In this document: piece after piece, positions 18,772 to 26,856 of the stretch
How the letters are laid out: every line of letters starts with the position of its first letter
Position numbering within the stretch: position 1 is the stretch's first letter
Assembly (NCBI GenBank): GCA_002367105.1
Contig: DFCS01000033.1
Coordinates: 69,426 to 133,425, forward strand
Source: Hungatella sp. UBA3048
GTDB taxonomy: Bacteria; Bacillota; Clostridia; Lachnospirales; Lachnospiraceae
DNA length: 64,000 nucleotides
Reading direction: 5' to 3'
Notes under the pieces: model-generated
What the model saw: only the letters and a program-made list of their open reading frames with translations
Databases searched by the model: none
What the model was told of the DNA's origin: nothing
Program-made: the position numbers and the translations under genes

Positions 18772-19995
18772 ATGGACGGACTGATAATAGGGCTTGACCT
18801 TTGCGATGCCTATACCCGCATATGCTGCCATGACAGGGAAAAATCATGGTGCTTTCCTACAGTGATCTGCAGGAAAAAGGATGAAGATGCCTGGTTTGTA
18901 GGAGAAGAGGCTTATGCCTATACTCTTGTAGGCGAGGGCATTATCATAGACAAGCTGATAAAGATGGTTAGGAAAGAGGGAACCGCCACTTTGGGCGGAA
19001 CCAAATACGAAGGTCTTGACCTTTTAAAGATGTTTTTAAAAAAGATATTAAAGCTTCCCATGGAAGAGTTTTTCTGTGATGAGGTGAAACAGCTGGTGAT
19101 CACCATGCAGAAGGTGGATATAAGGCTGATGGATGCCCTTATGTATTGTGCGGACTACTTAGAGATTCCAAGAGATCGTGTGCACATCATAAGCCATACG
19201 GAAAGCTTTGTATACTATACCCTCAGCCAGAAAAAAGAGGTTTGGAGCAATCAGGTAGGTGTGTTTGACTTATCGGAAGACTCTTTTCACTATCATGAGC
19301 TTAAGGTACAGAGAGGCCTTCGGAAGATGGTGGTGATTGCAGAGGATGAGGCTTTGGAAGAAAGTTTTAATCTGGATATTTTAGATACTTCTTCCGGTGG
19401 GAAGCTGGCGGATAAAATCTTAAGCTCCTGTGCGGACAGGCTTCTCCAGAAGAAATTGTTTTCATCGGTATTTCTGACAGGAAAGGGCTTTGAGCGCCAT
19501 GACTGGGCGGGAGATTCCATGAAGATACTCTGCTCCCGCCGGAAGGTGTATATGGAACCGGAGCTGTTTGCCAGGGGTGCGGCTTTTAAGGGAATGGATT
19601 ATCTTCAGGATAAGACCTCCTATCCCTTTACCTGCATCTGTGAGGGGCGGCTTCATTCCACCATTTCCATGAAGGTGCTTCATAAGGAACGGGAAAGCCA
19701 GCTGGTAGTAGCTGCAGCCGGGGACAACTGGTATGAGGCAAAGAGCAGCGTGGATTTAATCGTGGATCATCAGGATTACGTGGAATTCATGGTAACGCCC
19801 ATGGATCCAAAGCAGAAACGGCTTGTGAAGATACCTCTGGAAGGATTTCCAAAACGTATGGACAAAAACCTCCGGATAGGGATAAGCTTTGGGTTCCTGG
19901 ATGAGAAAACCATGGCAGTTGTACTAAAAGACAAGGGCTTTGGTGAAATATTCCCGGCCACAGAGGCCGTGATAAGGCAAGAGGTTATGCTATGA
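18772..19995 (+). CDS. Hsp70/actin-fold protein with degenerate nucleotide-binding motifs (DUF5716-like)
   Basis: The 407-residue protein has the order of the actin/Hsp70 ATPase core. A phosphate-1-like strand is IIGLDLCDAYTRI near residue 4, a phosphate-2-like strand is VGVFDLSEDSFHYHEL at about 162, an adenosine-like motif is VFLTGKGFE at about 234, and ARGAAFKGM follows as in Hsp70s. The Gly and Thr residues that contact phosphates in DnaK (GTTYS, GGGT) are largely replaced, so ATP binding may be altered or lost. The C-terminal 120 residues are beta-rich and could be a substrate-binding-like module. The ATG follows AAGGGGG. Its stop overlaps the next start (ATGA). I recall the name DUF5716 for such proteins but am not certain. 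Confidence 0.7.
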   Translation: MDGLIIGLDLCDAYTRICCHDREKSWCFPTVICRKKDEDAWFVGEEAYAYTLVGEGIIIDKLIKMVRKEGTATLGGTKYEGLDLLKMFLKKILKLPMEEFFCDEVKQLVITMQKVDIRLMDALMYCADYLEIPRDRVHIISHTESFVYYTLSQKKEVWSNQVGVFDLSEDSFHYHELKVQRGLRKMVVIAEDEALEESFNLDILDTSSGGKLADKILSSCADRLLQKKLFSSVFLTGKGFERHDWAGDSMKILCSRRKVYMEPELFARGAAFKGMDYLQDKTSYPFTCICEGRLHSTISMKVLHKERESQLVVAAAGDNWYEAKSSVDLIVDHQDYVEFMVTPMDPKQKRLVKIPLEGFPKRMDKNLRIGISFGFLDEKTMAVVLKDKGFGEIFPATEAVIRQEVML

Positions 19996-20807
19996 GTTTG
20001 ATTCTTTGCCGGCAGGAGCCGGTTAAACATCCTTTTTATTTTGAAGGCCTGGGAATCCGCCTGTATTCATCCCAGGAGCTTTGCTATGTGATTTATAATA
20101 ATCCTCTTTTGGTCATGGATCAATTTGTGGATAATAACCTGATCCAGTTTATCAGAGAGGATCTGGATATGGGGTTTCTGGCTGCCAAGCTGGAAAAATG
20201 GCAGCAAAGCGGCGAAGAAACGGATGAGCTTCTTGCCATGATTCTTCACGAATGCGATTACTATACTGCTTCTGAGGTCGGACGGTTCCGGCAAAATCTG
20301 TCCACATTCCGGCGGATGCCTGCCCAGGAGTTTTTAAAGGCAAAGGCGGATTACTTATTTTCCAGAAAGCAATATGGAAAGGCTGAATCAGAATACCGGA
20401 AGATCCTGGATCTTCCAAAGGGTGACCGTGGAGATGATGCCTTCCGGGCTAAAATATATAATAATTTAGGAGCAGCTTATGCAAGGCTGTTTATGACGGA
20501 CAAAGCCTGCCAGGCCTACCAGAAATCCTTTGATCTGGTGAAAAATGTGGAGATCTTAAAAAGAATATGCCATCTGGCCCAATGGAATCCGGGCCTGGTG
20601 TTAAATGAACGGTTCAAGGCCCTCATTACAGATGAAATGAGGCAGGAATGCGAAATAGAAAAAGAAAAGGCGGAGGCGCTGGCGAACGGGGCGGACAGTC
20701 TGAAAGAACTTGAACAGCTGTTTCAAAAAGACCCGATCAAGCGGCTTCAGGGAGCCGGTGAGCTTATCCAGAAATGGAAGCAGGAATACCGGAATATTAT
20801 GTCATGA
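19992..20807 (+). CDS. TPR-containing protein of the DUF5717 operon
   Basis: The 271-residue protein starts at the ATG that overlaps the previous stop codon by 4 bases, so it is translationally coupled to the Hsp70-like gene. Residues about 115-195 contain at least two tetratricopeptide-like repeats (KAKADYLFSRKQYGKAESEYRKIL and KIYNNLGAAYARLFMTDKACQAYQKSF). The N-terminal 110 residues are a separate helical region starting from a conserved-looking FYFEGLGIRLYSSQELCYVIYNNP segment. TPRs often dock Hsp70s, so a partner role for the upstream protein is plausible but inferred. No catalytic motif is seen. Confidence 0.75.
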   Translation: MSLILCRQEPVKHPFYFEGLGIRLYSSQELCYVIYNNPLLVMDQFVDNNLIQFIREDLDMGFLAAKLEKWQQSGEETDELLAMILHECDYYTASEVGRFRQNLSTFRRMPAQEFLKAKADYLFSRKQYGKAESEYRKILDLPKGDRGDDAFRAKIYNNLGAAYARLFMTDKACQAYQKSFDLVKNVEILKRICHLAQWNPGLVLNERFKALITDEMRQECEIEKEKAEALANGADSLKELEQLFQKDPIKRLQGAGELIQKWKQEYRNIMS

Positions 20808-20848
20808 AACGGATTCCTGTTTGAGATTGCTAAAAGGCGCTCAATATG

Positions 20849-20861
20849 CTAGTATATTAGT
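20849..20861 (+). promoter_or_regulatory. Candidate operator of the GntR-type regulator, autoregulatory site
   Basis: CTAGTATATTAGT contains the 9-mer TATATTAGT (20853-20861) that recurs twice in inverted orientation in the promoter region of the dehydrogenase gene at 21776-21800. It lies about 60 bases upstream of the regulator start, next to a TTGAGA hexamer at 20821. Confidence 0.5.
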
Positions 20862-20919
20862 TTAAAGAATGGTTACTTTATAATAAATTTAAAAAATATA
20901 CAGAGACAGGAGTTTAAAA

Positions 20920-21597
20920 ATGCAGGTGAAACCTCGTAAGTCAGGAGAGATCGCAAGGGAGTATGCGTTACGGATTATTAAAGACAACATTATTTCCCTG
21001 GATTTAGAGCCGGGGAGTAGTCTGAACGATATGGAGGTTTCCGCAGAACTGGGAGTCAGCAGAACTCCGGTAAGAGAAGCCATCATGGAACTCAGTAAAA
21101 GCAAGATTATTGAAATCTATCCCCAGAAGGGGAGCCGGATTGCACTGATTGATTTGGAACTGGTGAATGAAGCACGTTTTTTGCGCCTGGTGCTTGAGAA
21201 GGCGATTGTTGAGCTGGCGTGTGAGATGGCAGCACCGGAGGATATTGTGCGGCTGGAAGAAAACCTAAAGCTGCAGGAATTTTATGCTGCACAGGGCTGG
21301 ACGGGAGAATTGCTGCATTTTGATGATCTGTTTCATGAAATGCTGTTCAGTATCTGCAAAAAGGATTTGATTTATCATATCAGCAATGGACTTTCCATTC
21401 ATTCGGACCGTTTAAGGCGCATGGCGCTATTTGCGGTAAAGGATTTGAAAGTGGTTTCCGACCACAGAAGGATTGTTGACGCAATCAGGGCCAAGGATAA
21501 GCAACTGGCGGGTACGATTTTAGCAGAACATTTAACCAGGTATATCGGTGAAGAAAAGGAAGTAAGAGAGGTTTATCCTCATTATTTTAAAGAATAA
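20920..21597 (+). CDS. GntR family (FCD subfamily) transcriptional regulator
   Basis: The 225-residue protein has an N-terminal winged helix of the GntR type (residues about 10-75) with the typical LEPGSSLNDMEVSAELGVSRTPVREAI and QKGSRI segments. An all-helical FCD ligand-binding domain follows; its metal-binding residues are suggested by FDDLFHEML and the DHRRIVDAI segment with AEHLTRY. FCD regulators usually respond to an organic acid or sugar acid and control neighbouring catabolic and transport genes. Here the gene is followed by its own terminator and then a dehydrogenase plus ABC transporter operon with matching candidate operators. The start ATG at 20920 follows ACAGGAG. Confidence 0.92.
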   Translation: MQVKPRKSGEIAREYALRIIKDNIISLDLEPGSSLNDMEVSAELGVSRTPVREAIMELSKSKIIEIYPQKGSRIALIDLELVNEARFLRLVLEKAIVELACEMAAPEDIVRLEENLKLQEFYAAQGWTGELLHFDDLFHEMLFSICKKDLIYHISNGLSIHSDRLRRMALFAVKDLKVVSDHRRIVDAIRAKDKQLAGTILAEHLTRYIGEEKEVREVYPHYFKE

Positions 21598-21625
21598 TAA
21601 GAGCAGTCATAAAAGTAAGATTAGG

Positions 21626-21664
21626 GCATAAAAATTTGCATTTTGCATTTTTATGCTTTTTTTT
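21626..21664 (+). terminator. Intrinsic terminator after the GntR-type regulator
   Basis: GCATAAAAAT (21626-21635) pairs with ATTTTTATGC (21647-21656) and is followed by a run of 8 T. Confidence 0.85.
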
Positions 21665-21773
21665 GTTGCCAAAAATGGAAAAATGTACAAATTACACAAA
21701 AAGAAAATGCAGATTTTGTTATTTTAGTAAATAGACTGTCGTTTATAAACATGTTATCCTTATACACACAGAT

Positions 21774-21802
21774 ATACTAATATATTAGAATACTAATATA
21801 TG
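21774..21802 (+). promoter_or_regulatory. Candidate GntR operator: perfect palindrome plus direct repeat
   Basis: CTAATATATTAG at 21777-21788 is a perfect 12-base palindrome. ATACTAATATAT occurs at 21774-21785 and again at 21790-21801, giving two sites 16 bases apart, about 45-70 bases upstream of the dehydrogenase start. The reverse complement shares TATATTAGT with the site in front of the regulator. Confidence 0.55.
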
Positions 21803-21844
21803 CAGCGCAGTGGATGTCTTGTAAATTGAAGGGAGACGAAAAGA

Positions 21845-22867
21845 TTGAAGCAGGTAATTATTACTGAGCCTTTTCAGTATCAGGTGATTGATCTCCCGAT
21901 TCCGGAGCCGGGAGAGGGCGAAGTGTTGGTGCAGATGAAGGCGGCAGGAGTTTGTGGGTCTGATATCCATTTGTTCCTGGGAGAAAATCCTCAGGCAGTA
22001 TTTCCAAGAGTTCCTGGTCATGAGAATGCAGGAGTGATTGTAAAGACCGGAAGCGGAGTAAGAAATGTACGGGAAGGCGACCGGGTGGTCGTAGATTTAG
22101 TTGTCGCGTGCGGCGAGTGTCCGCAGTGCAGGAGCGGAAGGCGGAACGTATGCCGGACGGTCAGGGCAAGAGGTGCGGCGGTCGACGGCGGCTGGCGGGA
22201 ATATTTTGTGGTTCCTGAACATGAAGTATATCTGATTCCGGATACCATGGAGTTTAAGGATGCAGCGCTTGTGGAGCCCTTTGCCATAGGAGGACACTGT
22301 ACAAAAAGAGGACGGGTCACGGAAGAGGACCTGGTGCTGGTGCTGGGAAGCGGTACGATTGGTGCGATCATTCTCCAGACCTGTAAGGCAAAAGGCTGCC
22401 GGGTAATCTGCGCCGATATTAACGAGAGTTCGCTGGAACGGGCGCTTTCCTATGGGGCTGATAATGTGATTAACACGAAAAAGGAAGACCTGATTAAACG
22501 GGTTCAGGAGATTACGGAAGGAGCGGGAGTGGATGTTATCTTTGATTCGGCTTGTTACCCCGGTTCTCTTTCTCAGGTCATGAAGCCAGGAATTATAACA
22601 AACGGCGGCAGGATTGTTCCATTGGGATTTTGCACAGAGCCGGAGAATATCACTCAAGCCATGATCAATGGAAGAGAGCTGGAGATCATTGGAACCAGAA
22701 TGTCCTGCGGGCAGTTTGTTCCGACGATTGAAAGGATGACCGCAGGGGAATTTCAGATCGATGGAATCGTCAGCCATTACATTCCGTTTTCTGAAATCGG
22801 TAACGTGTTTGAACATATGAAGCAGCCGCCGGCGGATTTAAGAAAGATGGTTATCCTGTTTGACTGA
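21845..22867 (+). CDS. Zinc-dependent alcohol dehydrogenase of the MDR superfamily
   Basis: This 340-residue medium-chain dehydrogenase would oxidise a secondary alcohol or polyol with NAD(P). Catalytic zinc ligands are the Cys in GVCGSDIH, the GHE motif at about 60 and a Glu in LVEPFA. The structural zinc site is CGECPQCRSGRRNVC, and the Rossmann motif is VLGSGTIGA. It resembles sorbitol/threonine dehydrogenases. The start is a TTG at 21845 with GGGAGA about 8 bases before it. It begins the operon for a branched-chain-type ABC transporter and is probably controlled by the neighbouring FCD regulator, so the alcohol may be the imported substrate or derived from it. Confidence 0.88.
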   Translation: MKQVIITEPFQYQVIDLPIPEPGEGEVLVQMKAAGVCGSDIHLFLGENPQAVFPRVPGHENAGVIVKTGSGVRNVREGDRVVVDLVVACGECPQCRSGRRNVCRTVRARGAAVDGGWREYFVVPEHEVYLIPDTMEFKDAALVEPFAIGGHCTKRGRVTEEDLVLVLGSGTIGAIILQTCKAKGCRVICADINESSLERALSYGADNVINTKKEDLIKRVQEITEGAGVDVIFDSACYPGSLSQVMKPGIITNGGRIVPLGFCTEPENITQAMINGRELEIIGTRMSCGQFVPTIERMTAGEFQIDGIVSHYIPFSEIGNVFEHMKQPPADLRKMVILFD

Positions 22868-22917
22868 GTCAGGCAGAAACTATAAAAAAACTTATACTTA
22901 TCAGGGAGGTATTTATT

Positions 22918-24177
22918 ATGTTTAAAAAGATTTATGCAGCAGTTCTTTCAGCGGCTATGATTTGTTCGCTGGCGGCATGCTCACAGCAGAGTTCCACTGG
23001 AACGACTGCCGCTGCAGCATCTCAGGCGGCGCCAGGTTCATCTGCCGAAACGTCAGCCCAGGCTGCCGGCATAAGCGGCGAGTTTATTCTTGGCTCCCCA
23101 CAGCCTTTAACAGGCGTGAATGCCCAGGCAGCCCAGGCAACCTTAAACGGAATCATGCTGGCAGTAGAAGAGCTGAATGCGGAGGGCGGCTTAAACGGAC
23201 AGACGATCAAGCTGGTTACTTACGATGACCAGGGTTCACCGGAAGAAGCTGTTAAGATTGCCAACAAGATGGTAGAGGTGGACAAGGTGGATGCGGTAAT
23301 CGGTCCGCTTCTCAGCACCTGCCAGATGGCTCAGGGCGCGCTGTTAAATGATGCAAAGATCCCCACGATCGGAATCGGCTTAAGCCCGTCCTTTATGGAG
23401 AACGGCTGGGAGTATATCGTAAGATCATCTTTAAACAGCGATTATGTTATGAAGATCCTGGCTCAGAACATGGTAGATTTGGACATTCATTCCCTGGCAA
23501 TCTTCTCCGGTCAGGATGATTCTTCCAAAAAGGCAGCCGGCTCTATGAAAGCAGAGGCAGAGGCTTTAGGAATTACGATTACTACGACAGAGACATATGT
23601 GGATGGAGACACTGATTTCTCCGGACAGGCAGCAAAGCTTATCAACACAAAGCCGGATGCAATCTATGCGGCAACCTATGCCAATGTGCAGCCGATCATC
23701 GCAAAGCAGCTTCGCCAGTTTGGATTTGAAGGACTGTGCTTTAATAAGGAGCTGTTCCAGGCGGACAGCTTAAGGGTAGCCGGTTCCGCAGCAAACGGAT
23801 GGATCTTTTCTTATCCTTACATTTCCTACAAAACGGTAGATGAATGTGATATTCCTAACATGAAGGAATTTATCGTTAAGTACGAAGAAAAATACGGTGC
23901 TCTTCCATATCATGAAGGAGCAATGAGAGGTTATGATGCGGTAAAGGTTTTAGCTGAGGGAATTAAGAATGCCGGAAGCACCGATCCTGATGCTATTATG
24001 GCAGGGATTAAGAGCATAAGCGGATTAGAAGGTCTTGGCGGTACCTTTGATTATACCAGCGGAGACGGTGAAGGATTGCATTCCTGCAACAGCTATGTAA
24101 TTGCCGATGAAAAATATACTGTGCTGGATAAATGGGTAAGCGACGGCGGATTTGAGGCATTTAAGGCAGGAAAGTAA
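22918..24177 (+). CDS. Branched-chain amino acid-type ABC transporter substrate-binding lipoprotein
   Basis: The 419-residue lipoprotein (lipobox LAAC, Cys near residue 21) has a low-complexity Ala/Ser linker, then the periplasmic-binding-protein type I fold of LivJ/LivK: LGSPQPLTGVNAQ, NGIMLAVEELNAEGGLNGQ, DDQGSPEEAVKIANKMV and VIGPLLS. It would bind the transported ligand outside the cell. Such systems also transport urea, amides and aromatic acids, so the substrate is open; the adjacent alcohol dehydrogenase argues against a simple branched-chain amino acid role. AGGGAGG precedes the ATG. Confidence 0.92.
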   Translation: MFKKIYAAVLSAAMICSLAACSQQSSTGTTAAAASQAAPGSSAETSAQAAGISGEFILGSPQPLTGVNAQAAQATLNGIMLAVEELNAEGGLNGQTIKLVTYDDQGSPEEAVKIANKMVEVDKVDAVIGPLLSTCQMAQGALLNDAKIPTIGIGLSPSFMENGWEYIVRSSLNSDYVMKILAQNMVDLDIHSLAIFSGQDDSSKKAAGSMKAEAEALGITITTTETYVDGDTDFSGQAAKLINTKPDAIYAATYANVQPIIAKQLRQFGFEGLCFNKELFQADSLRVAGSAANGWIFSYPYISYKTVDECDIPNMKEFIVKYEEKYGALPYHEGAMRGYDAVKVLAEGIKNAGSTDPDAIMAGIKSISGLEGLGGTFDYTSGDGEGLHSCNSYVIADEKYTVLDKWVSDGGFEAFKAGK

Positions 24178-24197
24178 CAGGCATTGATACATAAATC

Positions 24198-24235
24198 CGG
24201 CAAAAGTGTCCGGTTTGTTCCGGGCTCTTTTGCCG
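24198..24235 (+). other. Hairpin between binding-protein and permease genes
   Basis: CGGCAAAAG (24198-24206) pairs with CTTTTGCCG (24227-24235), with an inner CCGG/CCGG stem at 24210-24213 and 24220-24223. There is no strong T run, so it likely stabilises the upstream message or only partly terminates. Confidence 0.55.
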
Positions 24236-24261
24236 ATTCAATTTAATCAGGAAGGATGATA

Positions 24262-25137
24262 ATGATGTTAATACAGGTAGTGATATCAGGGCTTGTAATC
24301 GGATGTGTGTACGGGCTTATTGCACTGGGATACAGTCTGATTTATAAAGCGTCCGGGCTTATGAGCTTTGCCCAGGGAGATATGCTGACTTTGGGAGCGT
24401 TTCTTGGTTATAGCTTTTATGGGATTTTTAAGCTTCCCTTTTTCATTTCTCTGGTATGTGTGGTAGTGTGTATGTTCTTTCTGGGCCTGTTTCTGGAAAA
24501 GGCCATTATTCGCACACTGCTTAAAAATCATGTTTTACCGGTTTATATTGTACTTGCAACCATCGCGATATCCTATATAATCCAAAATGCGGCGATGCTA
24601 ATCTGGGGAACACAGACACTGTCATTTCCTCAGATTTTCCCGATTCCGCTGGTGGGTGTGCTTGGAGTTAAAGTGCAGCCGGAAGCACTTTTTTGTATCC
24701 TGATGAGTCTGGTCTGTATGATGGCATTACATATATTTATGAAATATACCCGCTTTGGTACGGCGATGCGTGCGGCTGCCATGGATGCAACAGCAGCACG
24801 GGCCTGCGGAATCAATGTTTCCTTCAGTACAGGCGTTACCTGGGGGCTTTCAGCCGGTGTGGCGGCAACCGGCGGAATTTTACTGGGGCCAATTTACGGC
24901 GTTTATACCATGTTAGGAGCCATCATTGGAAGAAAAGGATTTTCCAGTGCTGTAATCGGTGGATTTGGAAATATGTATGGCGCAATTGTGGGGGGTATTC
25001 TGCTTGGACTTGTGGAGACCTGTACTTCGGCGTACATCTCCTCTGCTTATAAGGATATCATATCCTATTCAGTGCTGCTTTTGTTCCTGTTTGTAAAGCC
25101 TACGGGTCTTTTCAATGAGCAGGCGCTGACAGACTAA
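24262..25137 (+). CDS. Branched-chain amino acid-type ABC transporter permease (LivH family)
   Basis: This roughly 291-residue integral membrane protein has the LivH signature near its start (GLVIGCVYGLIALGYSLIYKASGLMSFAQGDM) and the later LPVYIVLATIAISYIIQN and GFSSAVIGGFGNMYGAIVGGILLGLVE segments, with about eight hydrophobic helices. Several ATGs cluster at 24256-24267; AGGAAGG at 24249-24255 touches the first, so the ATG at 24262 is preferred on spacing. It pairs with the LivM-type permease that follows after 17 bases. Confidence 0.92.
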   Translation: MMLIQVVISGLVIGCVYGLIALGYSLIYKASGLMSFAQGDMLTLGAFLGYSFYGIFKLPFFISLVCVVVCMFFLGLFLEKAIIRTLLKNHVLPVYIVLATIAISYIIQNAAMLIWGTQTLSFPQIFPIPLVGVLGVKVQPEALFCILMSLVCMMALHIFMKYTRFGTAMRAAAMDATAARACGINVSFSTGVTWGLSAGVAATGGILLGPIYGVYTMLGAIIGRKGFSSAVIGGFGNMYGAIVGGILLGLVETCTSAYISSAYKDIISYSVLLLFLFVKPTGLFNEQALTD

Positions 25138-25154
25138 AGAAAGGGGAAATGGGA

Positions 25155-26099
25155 ATGAAATTAAAACAAGTTTCAAAAATTCTGATGGCAGTTTTGCTCC
25201 TGCTGGTTCCGCTGTTGTTTCGGAATTTTAATTATGGAATTTTAATCTGCGGATTTATTGGGATTTATATTATTGCAATTTCCGGGCTTGACCTGGTGTT
25301 TGGATACTGCGGGCAGATTTCAATGGGACATGCTGCTTTTTTCGCTATTGGAGCTTACGGATCGGCGCTTCTCCACAAGTATCTGCATCTGCCGATTCTG
25401 TTTACCATGGTGATTGCAGCTGTGATTGCCACACTGATCGGTGCTTTGCTTGCATATCCGGCTTCTAAGCTGGTCTTTCACTTTCTTTCACTGGCGACGG
25501 TAGCATTCGGAGAGATTGTTTACCAGTTGGTAGCCCAGTCACCGGGAGGCATCACAGGTAACTTTACCGGCTTCTATACCGATTCTATCAATTTAATGGG
25601 TTTTAAGATTAATACCAATACCAGATTTTATTACTTTGGGCTGGTAAGCGTATGTATCTTCTTACTGATGAAGCACCGGCTTGTGAAATCCAAGGAAGGA
25701 CGTGCTTTTTTAGCCATTCGTGAAAACTCCCATGCTGCGGACGGAATGGGAATTGACGTGAAGCGGTACAAGATTATTGCCTTTGCTACCAGTGCTTTTT
25801 ATACGGCCTTTGCCGGTTCCATGTATGCACACTATGTACGTTTTATCAGCCCGGAGACATTTTCCAACAGACAGTCGGTTATGTTTTTAACGATGCTTCT
25901 TTTTGGCGGTACTGCTTCTTTAAGCGGACCGATTATGGGAGCTGCAGCCGTACTCCTATTGAATGAAGGACTCCGTTTTGCTGAGCGGTATCAGATGCTG
26001 ATCTATGGATTTATGTTGTTAGTCGTTATTCTGCTGATGCCGGGCGGAATCTATGGCATCATTAAAAAACAGATTGATAAAAGAAGGGTGGTGAGCTGA
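25155..26099 (+). CDS. Branched-chain amino acid-type ABC transporter permease (LivM family)
   Basis: This roughly 314-residue permease has the LivM hallmark GLDLVFGYCGQISMGHAAFFAIGAYGSALL and the C-terminal RFISPETFSNRQSVMFLTMLLFGGTASLSGPIMGA. AAGGGG at 25141-25146 lies too close to the ATG at 25149 and suits the ATG at 25155. The stop lies 1 base before the next ATG. It forms the heterodimeric channel with the LivH-type permease. Confidence 0.92.
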   Translation: MKLKQVSKILMAVLLLLVPLLFRNFNYGILICGFIGIYIIAISGLDLVFGYCGQISMGHAAFFAIGAYGSALLHKYLHLPILFTMVIAAVIATLIGALLAYPASKLVFHFLSLATVAFGEIVYQLVAQSPGGITGNFTGFYTDSINLMGFKINTNTRFYYFGLVSVCIFLLMKHRLVKSKEGRAFLAIRENSHAADGMGIDVKRYKIIAFATSAFYTAFAGSMYAHYVRFISPETFSNRQSVMFLTMLLFGGTASLSGPIMGAAAVLLLNEGLRFAERYQMLIYGFMLLVVILLMPGGIYGIIKKQIDKRRVVS

Positions 26100-26100
26100 T

Positions 26101-26853
26101 ATGCTGACAGTAAAAGATGTTACCTTGCGCTTTGGCGGGCTGACAGCCGTAAATAATGTGTCCCTTACGATTAAACAAGGCACGATCAATGGCCTGATTG
26201 GACCGAACGGAGCTGGAAAGACGACCTTTTTTAACCTGATCAGCGGTGTCTATACACCCAATGAGGGAGAGATTGTATTTGATGGTGTGAAGCTCAACGG
26301 GAAAAAATGCTTTGAGATCAATCACATCGGTATGTCCAGAACCTATCAGGTTATCAATTTATTCCGGAAGATGACAGTTGTGGAAAATGTAATGGTAGGG
26401 CTGCACCCCAAGATGAAATCAGGATATTTTTCCGCAATACTCGGCACAAAGAGTCAGAGGGAGGAAGAGAAGGAAGTGCTTTTGAAGGCATTGGACTGGC
26501 TGGATTTTGTAGGGCTTCGGGGCAATGCTTATGAGCTGTCCGGTTCTTTATCCTACGGGAAACAGCGTCTGTTGGAGATTGTCCGTGCTCTGGCCAGCAA
26601 TCCTAAGCTCCTGCTCTTAGATGAACCGGCAGCAGGAATGAACTCCAAGGAGAAAGAGGAGCTGTTTGATATTCTGCGTAAGATCCAGAATCTGGGCGTG
26701 ACAATTTTAATGATTGAGCACGATATGAAACTGATGATGGGAATTACGGATTATATATTTGTTCTTAACTACGGCAAGAAGCTGGCGGAGGGTACGCCTT
26801 TCCAGATACAGAATAATCCGGAAGTTATTGCAGCTTATTTAGGGGAGGATTAA
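26101..26853 (+). CDS. Branched-chain amino acid-type ABC transporter ATPase (LivG family)
   Basis: This 250-residue ATPase has Walker A GPNGAGKTT, the Q loop region SRTYQVINLF, signature LSYGKQRLLEIVRAL (LivG-type, replacing LSGGQ), Walker B LLLLDEPAAGMN and the H loop IEHDM. The extra segment between Q loop and signature is typical of LivG. The ATG overlaps the end of the preceding gene's ribosome binding region (GGTGGTGA). It acts with the LivF-type ATPase. Confidence 0.93.
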   Translation: MLTVKDVTLRFGGLTAVNNVSLTIKQGTINGLIGPNGAGKTTFFNLISGVYTPNEGEIVFDGVKLNGKKCFEINHIGMSRTYQVINLFRKMTVVENVMVGLHPKMKSGYFSAILGTKSQREEEKEVLLKALDWLDFVGLRGNAYELSGSLSYGKQRLLEIVRALASNPKLLLLDEPAAGMNSKEKEELFDILRKIQNLGVTILMIEHDMKLMMGITDYIFVLNYGKKLAEGTPFQIQNNPEVIAAYLGED

Positions 26854-26856
26854 TCT

